Shown: in pieces, positions 34,917 through 47,473 of the stretch
Numbering within the stretch: position 1 is the stretch's first letter
Layout: each line of letters opens with the position of its first letter
DNA from: Buddleja alternifolia
Taxonomy: Eukaryota > Streptophyta > Magnoliopsida > Lamiales > Scrophulariaceae
NCBI GenBank assembly: GCA_019426215.1
Contig: CM033402.1
Span: 21,147,104-21,211,103 of the forward strand
Direction of reading: 5' to 3'
Length of the DNA stretch: 64,000 nt
Notes under the pieces: generated by a model
Databases searched by the model: none
What the model was told of the DNA's origin: nothing
Seen by the model: only the letters and a program-made list of their open reading frames with translations
Program-made: the position numbers and the translations under genes

Positions 34917-36490
34917 TTGGATGCAAGATCCATATTATGTAAGTTTGTGGGATATGCGAAGAAAACCCTTAAATGTTATTTCTATGATCCCTTGGAACAA
35001 AAGGTTACTGTTTCAAGGAATGCGACTTTCTTGGAGAATGAGTTTCTATTAGATAGAAATGGTTCGATCATAGAGCTTGAGGAAACTCAAAGTAATGAGA
35101 CACCTCAAGAACCATTGACACTTCCACCTGATACCACACAAGCAAGAAATGAATACCAACCTAAAAGAACACAACCTCTGAGAAAATTCGGAAGGGTCTC
35201 GTGCACCCATGAAAGATGGGTTGGCCATTTGCAAGAAAGCAAATCAGAGGACCCTCAAATCGATTTAGATCCTAAAGGATATGAGAAAGCAATGTTAGAT
35301 ATTGATTCAAAAAAATGGCTAGAAGCCATGAAATCTGAGATGGACTCCCTGTACTCCAACAAGGTATGGACCTTGGTGGACCCACTTAAAGGCATTAAGC
35401 TTATTGGCTGCAAGTGGGTTTACAAGCGAAAGCTTGGAGAATGGAGAGGTTGTAACTTATAAAGCTCGACTCGTGGCAAAAGGGTTAACTCAAAGACAAG
35501 GAATTGACTATGAGAAAATCTCGTGACTTCGAGATTTGGCAGATGGATGTGAAAACTGCATTTCTTAATGGGGAAATTGAGGAAGAGATATACATGCAGC
35601 AGCGAGAGGGTTTCACATCCAAAAGAGGAGAACACAAGGTGTGCAAGCTCCAGAGATCCATTTATGGACTCAAACAAGCTTCCCGAAGCTGGAATCGGCG
35701 TTTTGACATTGTCATATAGAAGTATGGATATGTTCAAAATGCTGATGAAGCATGTGTGTACAAAAAGGTTAGTGGCCATGCGGTCACATTCTTAGTACTT
35801 TATGTTGACATCATCCTCTTAATTGGAAATGATGTAGGATTGATGCAATCAACTAAAGTTTGGTTATCCAATCAGTTCTCCATTAAGGATATGGGAGAAA
35901 CATTCCTACATACTGGGTATGAAGATCTACCGAGATAGATCGAATAGGCTGCAAGGTCTCTCCCAATCCTTGTAAATCGATAGAGTGCTGAAAAGATTTT
36001 ACATGGAAGAATCCAAGAGAGGATTCTTGCCAATGGGACATGAGATCACTCTTTCTAAGGCAATGTCTCCCAAGATAGAGCTAGAAAGAAAGAGGATGTC
36101 TCGCATTCCTTATGCATCTGCAATAGGTAGCATAATATACTTTATGAAATGCCCAAGACTTGACGTAGCATATGCACTGGGCATGTGTAGTCGCTATCAG
36201 GCAAACCCTGGTAAAGAACACTGGACCGCAGTCAAGGCAATACTTAGGTATGTGAAAATAATTAAGGATTTGTTCTTGGTCTATGGGAATGGTAGAACTG
36301 AAATTGGAGTGATTCACGGGCTCTAGTTTTTAGACGGATGTGGATGTCTCAAAGTCTGTTTCGGGCTTTGTTTTCTTACTTAATGATGGCACGGTGAGTT
36401 GGAAAAGTACCAATCAATCCACTACTGCTAACTCCACCACTGAAGCAGATTATATTGCAGCTTCAGAATCTGCAAGGGAGGTTGTTTAGA
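34917..36490 (+). pseudogene. Copia reverse transcriptase and RNase H, outer element
   Basis: The linker and fingers (34917-35462) end in WLEAMKSEMDSLYSNKVWTL and IGCKWVYKRKLG. After a frameshift comes QMDVKTAFLNGEIEEEIYMQ (35504-35719) and GLKQASRSWN. The catalytic motif at 35801-35812 reads YVDI in place of YVDD. RNase H (35985-36490) has IPYASAIGSIIYFMKCPR and YQANPGKEHWTAVKAILRY and ends abruptly at ASESAREVV. Several stops are present. Confidence 0.85.
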
Positions 36491-36804
36491 TGAATTAATA
36501 TGTTGTCCGCAACTTTATAAAGGAAATCGTCTTAATTAATGGGTAAACCTTCGGATCAGATTGACTTTAATCATTTTACCAAACACAACGGAATTAGTTC
36601 AACATATTGCTCAATAACCCCACTGGTCAAGATCAACATAAAAAACAAATGTCAATGGATTTAAAAAAAAGCTTGTATTTCTAGCTGTACAATGAATTTA
36701 GGGATTAAGCCAATTGGTCAACCATGTTGGTGAAAATGTAAACAAACTCTAACCATAACAACTAGTGGCAATATAAGCAGAACCAATCTTTTATCCCATG
36801 ATGA

Positions 36805-36945
36805 TATGCTATAATGGTGTCACATCATTGTGGCATTGACATGTATCTATTTTTAAAAAAAATTGTTAATAATAATTCAAATTAAATGGACATTTGTTAA
36901 TTCCACAATGATGTGACACCATTGTGGCACACCATTATAGAATAG
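36805..36945. mobile_element. Small foldback MITE
   Basis: CTATAATGGTGTCACATCAT (from 36809) pairs with the complement of 36903-36940, which also has an extra CACC-type repeat. About 70 bp of AT-rich loop lies between. No target duplication was read. Confidence 0.6.
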
Positions 36946-37162
36946 AAGATCCGTTCCACACTATAAGGAGCAGATGAAATGAACTAAACTAATGCCTATC
37001 CAATTAATAATATTAATAAAATCAAGATTCAGTTTCCAACAATTGGCAGTTGAGTTTAGCTAGACAAAAGTACGGTCCACCCACTAACACCCAACAACAG
37101 AAACAACCCCCCCAAATATACACCAAATACTAATACTTTTGAATATATACAACGTGCCCCCC

Positions 37163-37170
37163 TTATATAC
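37163..37170 (+). promoter_or_regulatory. TATA-like box of the five-exon gene
   Basis: TTATATAC after a C-run, about 145 bp upstream of the start codon, a plausible plant core promoter position allowing for a leader of roughly 110 bp. Confidence 0.45.
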
Positions 37171-37313
37171 TCTAGTCTTACGGCTTAATTGCTCATAATT
37201 TGGAATCACTCCACAATCCGAAAAATTCCTTCTGCCCACTACTCTTGTCTACATATATTCTCTTTTAAAACAGTTAGTTTCCCTGTGTTTATTTTGCTTG
37301 ACAAGTTGAGAAA

Positions 37314-40300
37314 ATGGCTTCTATTTATCATGGGAGGAAAACTTTGCTTTATTCTGATTTATTCAAATGCAATAGAAATACGGTCCTTGAAAGAGAAGAA
37401 GAAGAAGAAGAAAATATTAACATGACAAAGGTCGAAGGAATAGGATCAAGCTCGAGTTTGAGTTCGAACAAGTCATTTTCTTGTGACTCGTCTTCTGTGG
37501 GTTTTAACTCTCCCTTTGGTTCTGAGGTAGGCTCTTCCGAAAGCGATGATGGAGATTACATGGCTGAGTTGACTCGCCAGATGGCTGAGTGCATGCTTCA
37601 AGAAGAAGAAGAAGAGGAAAAGGCAATTTCTGAGGATTCCGAGGTAAATATATATTTGAAAACGGTAGTCTTTAATTCCCATAAAAGAATAGAGAGTATT
37701 GTTTGGCTAAACTTATAAGCTGTCCGTGCTTATACGAACTTTTTGGAGTTTATAAGCTTTCTATATTAAATTTTTTTTTAAAAATAAGTTGGGTTTTCCT
37801 GCTCTTAAACAACTTATAATTAAGGTACATGTGCTGAGATTTATAAGCTCTGAAACACCATCTAAGATTATACTTTATTCTTGCTTGTGATATTGAAGGC
37901 AAGTGACAGTTTGAAGGATTACAAGGACAAGAGTTGTATGAATTCTTGTGTCATCAACAACCTCAAATATGGAATAAATTCGAGCCAAGTTTGTGTTGAT
38001 GATCGAGTGCCACTGCCACTGCCACCACTTGAAGTAAAGACGAATGTTAATCAATATATCTCTTTGGATCAATTTTTGTGAGACATAATTAATTATTCCT
38101 TTTGTTTGTGTGTATAGGTTTATGAGTTGAAGAAGCAAGCGGCAGTTAGGAAAGAGAGGCATATGTATAGGGGGAAACGAGTGAAGGGAAGTGAGTCAAC
38201 TCATCAGAAACAAGTTATTGAGAAAAGAGAGCAGCAGCAGCAGCATTATCATAATTATATGCAATACAGAAATGGGAGGAGAGATCAGTGGAGAAAAGAG
38301 TCATCATCATGTATGCAGGCCATTTTTCTTGATGGATCCAAATCCAGAAATGGGTCTACGGGTACTGGAGTTTTCTTGCCACGGGTTACTGATGACCCGG
38401 TTAAGCTCAAGAAGAAATCAGGTACGTACATTCCAAAACCATACATGATGATAATCCCCCCATGTTATTATTAACTGTTTTTGTTTTATAGGACTTAGGA
38501 CAACACATAGTGTCCAAATCACGAAGTTAGATCTTTTGTCCCAATAAAATACCTCATTTGCGTAGCGTCTAATTTTTTTTCTAACCAATTAAATGATTAA
38601 GTACATTATTATATTAAAGCTATGTTACGTTTGGTTGTTGTTGAGTGTTGGTAGGAATAAAAAAAAGAATATTGAGAATGATCAAACAATAAAGCATAGA
38701 GTATTCTCATTTGTCACTAAGAACAAAAAAAGGTGCTCTCATTTAATTAATTTGCAGCTATAAGAATATTTTCCTCATTCTCCTCATCAAAATATAAAAA
38801 TCGCGAGCGATAAGGAAAATACAATTACGTTATAATATTCACTTTTTAGTGATTAAAAATAACATATATTTTAATCAAACACTCAATAGTAATAAATACA
38901 AAATTAGCTTAATATCTATACTAGTTAAAATCTAGACTCAACAATTATAAAGTTTTATGTTATGACCTCAAACTAAAAGGGTTAAATAAGTAGTTGATCC
39001 ATCGCTGACTTCTTGTTGGGGAAGTGATGCATTTAATAGAACATCAACTACTGTTTAAATACAAATTGTCGTAGAGAGCGGCAGACTCAATAATATGAGT
39101 CTTGACTAGTCTTATCCTCAATTTAATGGAGCATGACACCAATTGATGGGAAACCAAGAAAAAGGAAGGGAAAAAAAAAAACGACCTAAGCTCAATGTGC
39201 TTTGAATTAATTTTCGTTTTTGAACTAATTAACTGCCTTGGTCCTCGATGACTTATAAAATTTAATCTTAGTTGCAATAAGTAATTATCAATGAGAAATC
39301 AGGTGTAGATGTCGAATTATTAATATATATATAGGTATCATATAGACAGATGTAGATGTAAATATCAAAATATGAGTTTACCATGAAATGACTTGTAGAA
39401 TAAATTTTTGGAAAATTTTGATAAAAAAACCAGAAAACTGTTTTTCCAAACATACATTATGACATCGGTCACTTTATGACGTAGTTCAAAATTGATACTT
39501 TATACTAAAATAAATACATTCAAATTCTTGCCCGAGATACTTAAAAAGTTCATTATATTTCACCATCTCGTTTAATCATAGAAAAATTTCCAAAAATGCT
39601 TAGTCATCTCATAACCTCAAGTCAAACACAATCATGGATTAATAGTATCTACATATGGATCTTATCCGAATCACCAAAATAAGTAATTGTAATTGCTTTG
39701 AAAATTCTTAAAAACCATTTTCATGTTTGTAATTTTCCATATATACTATGCATCAAAACCAATTTAATTAATAATTATTCTGAAAATAAGAGCAAGCATC
39801 GAATAGTATGTTTATGTTGATGTTGAAAAATAGTACTATTAGTGAATATTTCCCTAACTTTTACTTTTATAAAGAGATGTAAAAAAGTGCCACGCATAAA
39901 TGAAAAGAAAAGGTCCAAAAATCTAACAATGTATGTATGCTCTGTCATTCATATATAACTCTTCATTATCAAGTAATCACTAATGAACCAAATTTAAAAA
40001 TATTGGGGCCAATGATGGTTGGACTTGTCTAGTTATACATAGGACATTTGAAAAGATCTCATTTTACATTCTAATATGTTGGTGGTGGTATATTCTTAAA
40101 AGAAGACGTTTTAGACTTCCTCGCAATGATGTTTACATCATAGTATCCTTGCACTATCTTGCCGCGTTTATGACTCTCAACCCATCTATATACGATAAAC
40201 ATAATTGTTATATGTCAGCGGTCAATCATTTATATTCTAATTTATCGATTTGTTATGCTTAATTTTCAAATAGACGATGAATTTAGATGAGATATATAAT

Positions 40301-42436
40301 TAATACCCACTTATAATAAAATAATAATATTGAGACTGTTTAATAAACATCACATGTGTATATACGTGGATTGTCTCATTGAACTATGTTTTGTCAAGTG
40401 ATCAGTAATACTTATAAACTTTATTTTCAATATTACAAAAACTATCATAATTATCAATTCTCTTATCCGAATAGAGTCGTATATATTGTATAAGGCAGTT
40501 GATATTGAATCCGTACTTATTTGATAAAGATAAAGTAGTTAAAATAGAAATTATACTGCAAGTAAATGATTTAAGCTTTGTCTATGCATGATTTTCGTTC
40601 TATTGTTTTATTACTCATTTAGTAATTTTAGTTATAGTTTGATAGAGTAATAAGATCTAAGTAACCCAGGAATATTTATCACGTTATAATTATAAATAAA
40701 ATAACATCGTGTATTATTCAGTTAGAGTAGCACTCATATATACTGAAATTCAGCTCAAATTTTGAATTTCTTTTAACTTTTTAGAACTGTAAGAACCAAA
40801 TTCGATGAATAGATATATTTTTTATCATGTTTTTCTTAAGAAATCAACATCCAGTGTGAAGGCATGCCTTATATTATAAATTCTATGTGTTTGGATCCAT
40901 GTGAAGTTCATATATACTAATAGTTGTAACAGTCATTGAGATACGGACTTCTACTGAGATATAGAGCTCCAGTACCTCATAATAATCAAACCCTCGCGAT
41001 TTAGTGAGTTTGTGATGCATGCCAATGTTCTGAAAATCGGACCGGACAGCGAATCGGAAAAGTGACCGGGTCACGGGTCACCGGTTCAACCGGGGTCGAA
41101 CCAGTGACGTCATAATTATGCAATAAATAATAATTAATATACTATTAAATATATAAAATATGAAAATATGAAAAAAATATATGTATTTCCTATATATATA
41201 TATGAAAATATGAAAAAAAATAAGTATTTCCTATACTTTTGGGGGCCAATTGCATATTTTTAGATTTTAAAGGGGCCAATTTCAGATTTTTAGAGTTTAA
41301 AAGGTTGAATTTCAAAATTTTCAAAGTTGTCCAGTTCAACCGGTTTTGACCCCCGACCGGTTTTTTCGCATAACCGGACTGGTTTGATGACCGGTTCCGG
41401 TTTTAACCGGCCGGTCCGGTCCGGTTTTTAAAACATTGATGCATGCTACTACTTCAAGTATTATTTATAAGTTTAAGCTCCTAGTATTTTTCATACATTA
41501 AAATTCTATTTGGGGAAGTGGCTTATTTTCTAAAGCACAAAGAAAAAGATATCACAGTACCCTAAAAGAAATAAATGCCTATGTAGACTCCATTACTGCT
41601 ACTGAGAGGAATTTTAGCACTGATTCTTACACATTATTAAATTTCTATCAACAGTTTGATGATTCTTTTGAAAGTTCTTCTATTGGGACTGCAAATGTTG
41701 GTTCATTTGTGATTTGGAATCTTTTGGAATCAAATTAAAGTTGTTTGGTAGTGAGTCGTGATCATATTCGTCTTGTTTTGGGATAATGATATCTTCGTCT
41801 ATGATTCTTATTCAATTGAATCGAATATATCACATAATAAAGTGTCAAGAGATGTGATCTGATATATGTTTGTATGATTGGAATTTGCATCGGCCAATGA
41901 CGTTATATTGGAATCTTATTTGGTGGGATCCCATTTCCATTGGATTCTTTTTAGTAACCTTTATAGAAAGCAATGAATGGCGGACCTTTGACTTTGAGGG
42001 ACCTTTTACAATTTTACAAAATATCAGTGTTATATATATACACCATTTTTTATTACATTTTTCTCATTATTTTGGCAAGACATGCTGACATGTAATTGAA
42101 TTTGATGAATTTAATATATCAATATTTAGTAGATTAAGAGAATAATGATGACATATAGCATTATTCTTATGAAAGAGACTTCATTAAATATGTATTGAGA
42201 CATAAAAATAATCGTGGTTGTTTTTGATCCGCAGGTTGCTCTACGGTTCTGATTCCTACAAGAGTTTTACAGGCTCTGGAGCTTCATTTTAACCGACTTT
42301 CAGATTCCATGGCCCCACCATTAAGTGCTGCATCTCCCAACCGCTCCTGCCGCAAAGGTACCTTATCTTACCCTTGCTCTTTTTTGTGTTAAAAATTAGT
42401 TCAATTTAAAAAATAAAAATCATTTAGAGAATCGAT

Positions 42437-42467
<31 letters not shown>

Positions 42468-43523
42468 TATTATTAATATGAATCATCATAAAACATATAA
42501 ATTAGTATTGATCTACAACTATTAACAATTACTAATACAATAAAGAAAAATTAACACGCTGTAGGTGGGAGTAGAACTTAAAAACTTTAATATTTTGGAG
42601 CTTTAATTTCGTCGGCAATGCAAGGCCTCATCCGTTAATTAGCACAAGTTGTTGACCAGTGCCCACTAATAAATTGTAGCCATTCTTTTAACCTAAAGTC
42701 TCGTCAAATCACAAATATGAATTTCATTAGACAAGTGCAATTATTTGAAAACCCTTAAAATTGTTTCGGTGCAAGAAAGTAATTCTTTTGCTCATGTGGT
42801 AAAATTATTTCCTACTGTTAGCAGATATCTATTTTGTATCTTTTCTGTTAATATTGTTGCCTTATTTCTAGTATAGAATATTTGTTATTTCCATATTTAT
42901 AGCTAAGTTACAATCTTTATACATCTCTTGTAACTCTATATATACTTGTGTATAATGATAATAATTCTCAAGGAGACTAATACATTCCTACATGGTAATA
43001 ACCGTATTTTCAAAGTTTATAATGCCATGTTCAAACGCTTATATTTACTTTTGCATAAAATAAGATCTCCTTTTTCTCAAAAAGCATTTGTTTTTACATC
43101 CAAATATTGTTTTTTTCAAAAATAAATGTTAAATCCACATTTTAACTAAATAATTTGCTCAAACATTACCCAAATCAATCACATTTCAATTCTCATACAT
43201 TACGGGATGGAGTCATATATATTGCATGCTTTCACAAGATACTTTTTAAAAATATTTTTGTAAAATGGAATCCATGACCATCGTTGTACAATATACACAT
43301 GTATTTCTGGTTAATTTGACACCACAGCCACGGGTCATTGTATATCGCACTCTCATCCACTCCAAAACTTTCACAAGACAATTCGTCTCATACCCAACAC
43401 TAATATTTTGTTACCTTGTGATATATATATATAGCAGGTGAATCAAATGGACATTCAAAATTAGAAAACCGGCCTGCAAATCACGACGAGGAGATGCAAC
43501 TACCGCAGGAATGGACTTATTAA
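37314..43523 (+). CDS. Plant-specific protein ending LPQEWTY, unknown function
   Basis: I join five exons: 37314-37643, 37899-38033, 38118-38421, 42235-42357 and 43438-43523, giving 325 residues. All introns are GT-AG and the phases agree. The protein has an acidic run (27-34), a serine-rich part, DDGDYMAELTRQMAECMLQ (78-96), a second acidic run, and a basic, glutamine-rich region (160-215). Then comes the conserved core CMQAIFLDGSKSRNG (220-234), GTGVFLPR (237-244), CSTVLIPTRVLQALELHF (258-275) and the terminal LPQEWTY. I recall this core from uncharacterised plant proteins, some loosely named TIP41-like; no function is established to my knowledge. It lacks a signal peptide and membrane segments, so it is probably nuclear or cytosolic. 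The start has a good context (AAAATGGC). Intron 3 is 3.8 kb and holds a MITE. Confidence 0.85.
38422..42234 (+). other. Large third intron
   Basis: Bounded by a GTACGT donor and a CCGCAG acceptor. It is AT-rich and non-coding, with a hAT-type MITE at 41023-41438. I see no separate gene inside it. Confidence 0.75.
41023..41438. mobile_element. hAT-type MITE in intron 3
   Basis: The 416 bp element has inverted ends CAATGTTCTGAAAATCGGAC and CAATGTTTTAAAAACCGGAC (right end in reverse complement) and is flanked by a perfect 8 bp duplication ATGCATGC (41015-41022 and 41439-41446). Eight bases is the hAT length. The ends are rich in CCGGT motifs and the middle is AT-rich. Confidence 0.9.
42436..42462. 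repeat. (AT)n microsatellite in intron 4
   Basis: A TA run of about 27 bp. Confidence 0.9.
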
Positions 43524-44540
43524 TTACTACCCTCATTTCTCCACTCCTCCATAGTTGTTTTTCACTCGCTATCAACACATGGAATGGAAGCATTTATGAA
43601 GGGGAGTACTTATAGATGAAGAAAACCAAATAATTTGCCCAATTGAGTTAGCAGGAAAATCTTCAATAATAATTAATGAGCCTGAAAATGAAATGGCTCT
43701 GGTTTCCTCTTTGTTAATATATATATGTATGTATGTATGTAAAAAATTGGGGTCAAATTTACTTGCCTAATTATTGAATAAAGATGAAATGCAAGTTGCA
43801 TGATTCTTAATTTGTTAAGGTTCACCTGCTTTTGTAGTACAGAAATATTTGTTATGAATTAGATTTTGATCTTTATAATTTCTTTCTCCGAATAAATCGG
43901 TTACAATATACATATCATAAATATCAAATAGTAAGGAAAACTTAGGCTATGTATGGTTCTGTATTTAGGAAATATTTTTATTTTTTGGATCACCAAAAAA
44001 TGAAAATACACAGTCCAAGCCAAATTCAACAGAAAATGGTCAAATTTTAAATACACTACACATTCACCTATATAACAACCAATCATTTCAATCTTTTCAC
44101 AATATTTTATCATTAATTACACTATCCCACTATCCAACTAATTATCTTTTTTACTTTTTCACATTTTATATAATAAAAATTCCTATTCAGTTTTTCAAAT
44201 ATTTCAATTATTATTATTAAATAATATATAATTTGAAAAAAACATATTGTGTGATTTAATATTTAATATTTCATATATATTTAATAATATGTGTACTTGA
44301 ATTGAGACTTAATGGACCATGCTTTTACCAAAAGTATATACAATATTGTGTGATTTATAATTTCATTTTAATAATTTCGTTTGTTGTTTATTGGAATTTA
44401 AATTATACTTTTTGTGCTTCTCAATATTCAAATAAATACTGACTGAATCTCGATTATTTCATTTTGGTACTAACGTGGTATTTAATAGGGTTGCCCACGA
44501 GCCGAGTCTCACCAAATTTCTCGGCTCGAGCTCGAGCAAA
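43524..44540. other. AT-rich spacer downstream of the five-exon gene
   Basis: Probably includes the 3' untranslated region. A GTAT microsatellite lies near 43725-43740. A GGCTATGTATGGTTCTG start at 43944 resembles a MITE end, but no partner is clear. Around 44500 there is a short GAGCTCGAGC-rich patch. Confidence 0.4.
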
Positions 44541-44895
44541 GATTTTTTATAACATCATAGTATCTCATTATAAGAAGATGAAAATAAATTTGCCTCAATC
44601 AAATTGGAAATAAAATATTATATGTAAATGGAAAAAGAAATATAGAACTACTTATACTCCAATCATATTTACACATTTGATAAAATATTGCATATATGGA
44701 CCACATTCTATTTTTATATTTGTCCAATACGAACCGTATAATTACACCAACTATTATAAATATAGACGAGCAAGATTCAATTTTCTTGAACTTTTAAAAT
44801 ATAAAATTGAAAAGAAAACACGAAATGTAAAAAGGATAAAAATCTAAATCTAAAAAGAAATGAACAGGTGACAAAAAAAAAAAACTAAAAATGAA

Positions 44896-44948
44896 GGGCC
44901 CCCCACCCCCCACCCCCCAAACCCATACCCGCCCCCCACCCCAACCCA
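44896..44948. repeat. C-rich low-complexity tract
   Basis: Runs of C broken by single A, followed by CCCGCCCCCCACCCC. Its duplicate lies at about 48373-48417. Confidence 0.8.
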
Positions 44949-45054
44949 CGAACGCCCTCCACTATCTGGCTGCCTCTTATGTTTTTTGTTTTTTTGTCTT
45001 TTCATTCTATTTGTATAATATATATTAGAGCTATTAATGCTAATCATTCCCCAT

Positions 45055-46124
45055 GTCACGCAAAAGTCTTTTTGGGGAATGTGTATTACAGAAATTCGTG
45101 TGAAAATGTTGACTTAATTTGTTTGTTTGGATATATTTTTAGAATTTGATTGAAAGTAGTGTAGATGTGATATAAAAGTTGATTTTTATTATGATTTGAT
45201 ATATGAAATGATTGAGTTGGTTATGAATGTGATTATGATTAGGGAAAAGATATTAAAATAATTTTTTTTTTAATAATGTTATGAGTTGGCAATAAAAAAA
45301 TATTTAATATATGTGTGTGTATATATATACATATACACACACATAATATAATATATAGAGCTATTACCGCTAATCATCCCCCATGTCACGTAAAAGTGTC
45401 ACTTTAGCCCCTCTTGTGAAAAAATTATCACTTTCATCCCTCGTGTCCATAATTTGTACCCAGATGGTCATTTTTTCGACATTCCGACCAGATTTTTTGG
45501 CTTCCCACGCGAAAATAGGGCTATTCACGCATATATCATGCGCGTCTTCACGAAATAATTTATAACTCATTGTAGAAAGCTCGGATTCATAAACCGTTTT
45601 CTTCCCATGAAACTAGACACATAGGGATATCCACGCATATATCGCACATAATCAGGAGATGTCTAGAACAAAGCAGTTTTGTATTAAAAAATTAGCTAAA
45701 AATCTGTCGGCTGTGCAGACAGCTGTGCCCGTCTTCACGAGAAAATTCAAAACTCATTGTAGAAAGCTCAGATTTATGAACCGTTTTCTTCCCATGAAAC
45801 TAGACACATAGCGCTATCCATGCATATATCGAACATAATTAGAAGACGTTTATAACAAAGCAGTTTTGAATTAAAAAATTAGCTAAAAATCTGTCGGTTG
45901 TGCAGACAGCTGTGCACGTCATCACGAGAAAATTCATAACTCATTGTAGAAAGCTCGGATTCATGAACCATTTTTTCCCTTGAAACTAGACACATAGGGC
46001 TATCCACGCATATATCGCACATAATCAGGAGACATCTAGAACAAAGCAGTTTTATATTAAAAAATTAGCTAAAAATCTGTTGGAAATGATGCTTAGCTAA
46101 TTTTTTAATACAAAACTGCTTTGT
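45055..46124. mobile_element. Palindromic element, broken copy
   Basis: The left arm matches 48530-49525, including three ~186 bp units (starting near 45541, 45728 and 45914), and the axis spacer AAATCTGTTGGAAATGATGC is present. The right arm stops after about 28 bp at 46124, where copia-leader sequence begins. Confidence 0.8.
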
Positions 46125-46127
46125 AAC

Positions 46128-46621
46128 TTATTAGATATTTGTAACTTAAATTAAAACCAAGTTAAAATCAAGAACTTCAACTTATAACTTGGCTCCCACT
46201 ACATTTTTCGAGATTCACACTCCCACGTTGAAAAACGGAAGTGATCGTTGTTTATTACTTCGTAGCGGAGATTGAGTTTTTAATCAATGTAGTGGATGAC
46301 AACTCTTTAACGATATTTGGTCCACTACTTAATTAAAGTGTTTTCCAACATCAATCTATCCAATAGGCGATGCAATCTTCTTTTTCCCATAATCCATCAA
46401 AACCGCAACCCTTTAAGGATATATAGGCTTGTGAACTATCTAAGTTCATTCCCACTAACTCCTCATAATCTAACATTTGAATTTCACCTTTCAACTCTTT
46501 AACGATATTTGGGGTGAAATATGTCTCAATTAAGGCATCTAATGCACTTAATAAAATTTCAGAATTAAATCTTGATCTATGACCCCCACTTTTTGGGAAG
46601 ATGCTATATATTAAATTTAAG
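46128..46621 (-). other. Copia leader segment X, copy 2
   Basis: Nearly identical to 29575-30062 of the nested copia element but with an extra AAGTTAAAATC-like duplication, so it came from a sister element and not from that copy. It carries the same Mutator-like insertion at the same site and continues at 47401-47473. Confidence 0.8.
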
Positions 46622-47400
46622 GAGAAAAATGCACTTTTGGTCCCATAGGAGTCACCCCAAAACACTTTTAGTCCCGTAAAGATTTTTTTTACACTTTTAG
46701 TCCCATAGGAGTCAAAAAGTGACACTTTTGGTCCCAAACGTTAAAAAGTGGATGGAAAACGGCGCTTGAGTCACACGCGCCGTTAGGTTTAAGAATAAAA
46801 AAAAAATTCAAAAAGAAATTAAAATAAATTCAAAATATTAATAAAATATTTTAAAAAAAGAAAAGAAAAAAAGACTTTGAACAGTCTTCTTTTTCCTCCA
46901 CCCACACCCGCCCATGCCTCCACCCCCATCCTAAATCTACTTTGCCCCATCATCGCCGCCAGCGCCACCTCCAAATTCCCCTCCAAAAGCTCGACCCCAA
47001 ATTCCCTATTCACCATCGTGTTGGAGGTGGTGGTGTTGGTGGGGCATCGTGGGTTAAAGGATGAGGAGTGGAGGCAAGAGGTGATGGTCGAGGTAGGGGG
47101 TGATGGTGGAGGTGGGGGCGGGGGGTTGTGATGAAGACGACCAAGTTCTGGTCGTCTTCTTCCCTTTTTTTTTTGTTTTTGTTTTTTATTTATTTAATTA
47201 ATTTTGAATTTCTTTTTTTTATTCTTAAACCTAACGCCGCGTGCGATTCAATCGCCGTTTTCTGTCCATTTTTTAACGCTTAGGACCAAAAGTGCCACCT
47301 TTTGACTCCTATGGGACTAAAAGTGCAAAAAAAAAATAATCCTACGGGACTAAAAGTGTTTTGGGACAACTCACATGGGACCAAAAGTGAATTTTTCTCT
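46622..47400. mobile_element. Mutator-like non-autonomous element, copy 2
   Basis: Closely similar to 30063-30822 and flanked by the same bases, AAATTTAAG (46613-46621) and AGATTTAAG (47401-47409). The insertion therefore predates the duplication of segment X. It has the same GC-rich interior. Confidence 0.87.
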
Positions 47401-47473
47401 AGATTTAAGTCTTAATTCTATAAGTTTAGTGGAGGAAAAGGACACCCAGCGCCCCTTTCTAACTTAGTATAAT

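Larger units (their letters stand above)
18514..36490 (+). mobile_element. Old Ty1/copia element, split and 3'-truncated
   Basis: The plus-strand element has a 5' LTR (about 18514-21233), a primer binding site (21235-21247), gag (from 23183), then an interruption by a complete second copia element (24004-33773), and continues with protease, integrase, reverse transcriptase and RNase H (33779-36490). The domain order PR-IN-RT-RH identifies Ty1/copia. Gag breaks off in a short linker after its zinc knuckle, and the protease part resumes directly after the second GTTAA. The element ends within RNase H; no 3' LTR follows. Stops and frameshifts are frequent, and the polymerase motif YVDD reads YVDI. 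It is dead. Confidence 0.85.

Noticed and set aside
37189..37425. 78-residue plus-strand frame upstream of the five-exon gene
   Set aside because: It overlaps exon 1 in another frame and has no family features; the 37314 start gives the conserved protein.
42358..42392. Read-through of exon 4 to a nearby stop as the gene's end
   Set aside because: Splicing to 43438 keeps the phase and gives the conserved LPQEWTY terminus, so read-through is less likely.
44850..45059. Proline/glycine-rich frame over the C-rich tract
   Set aside because: Low-complexity sequence that recurs only because of the tandem duplication.
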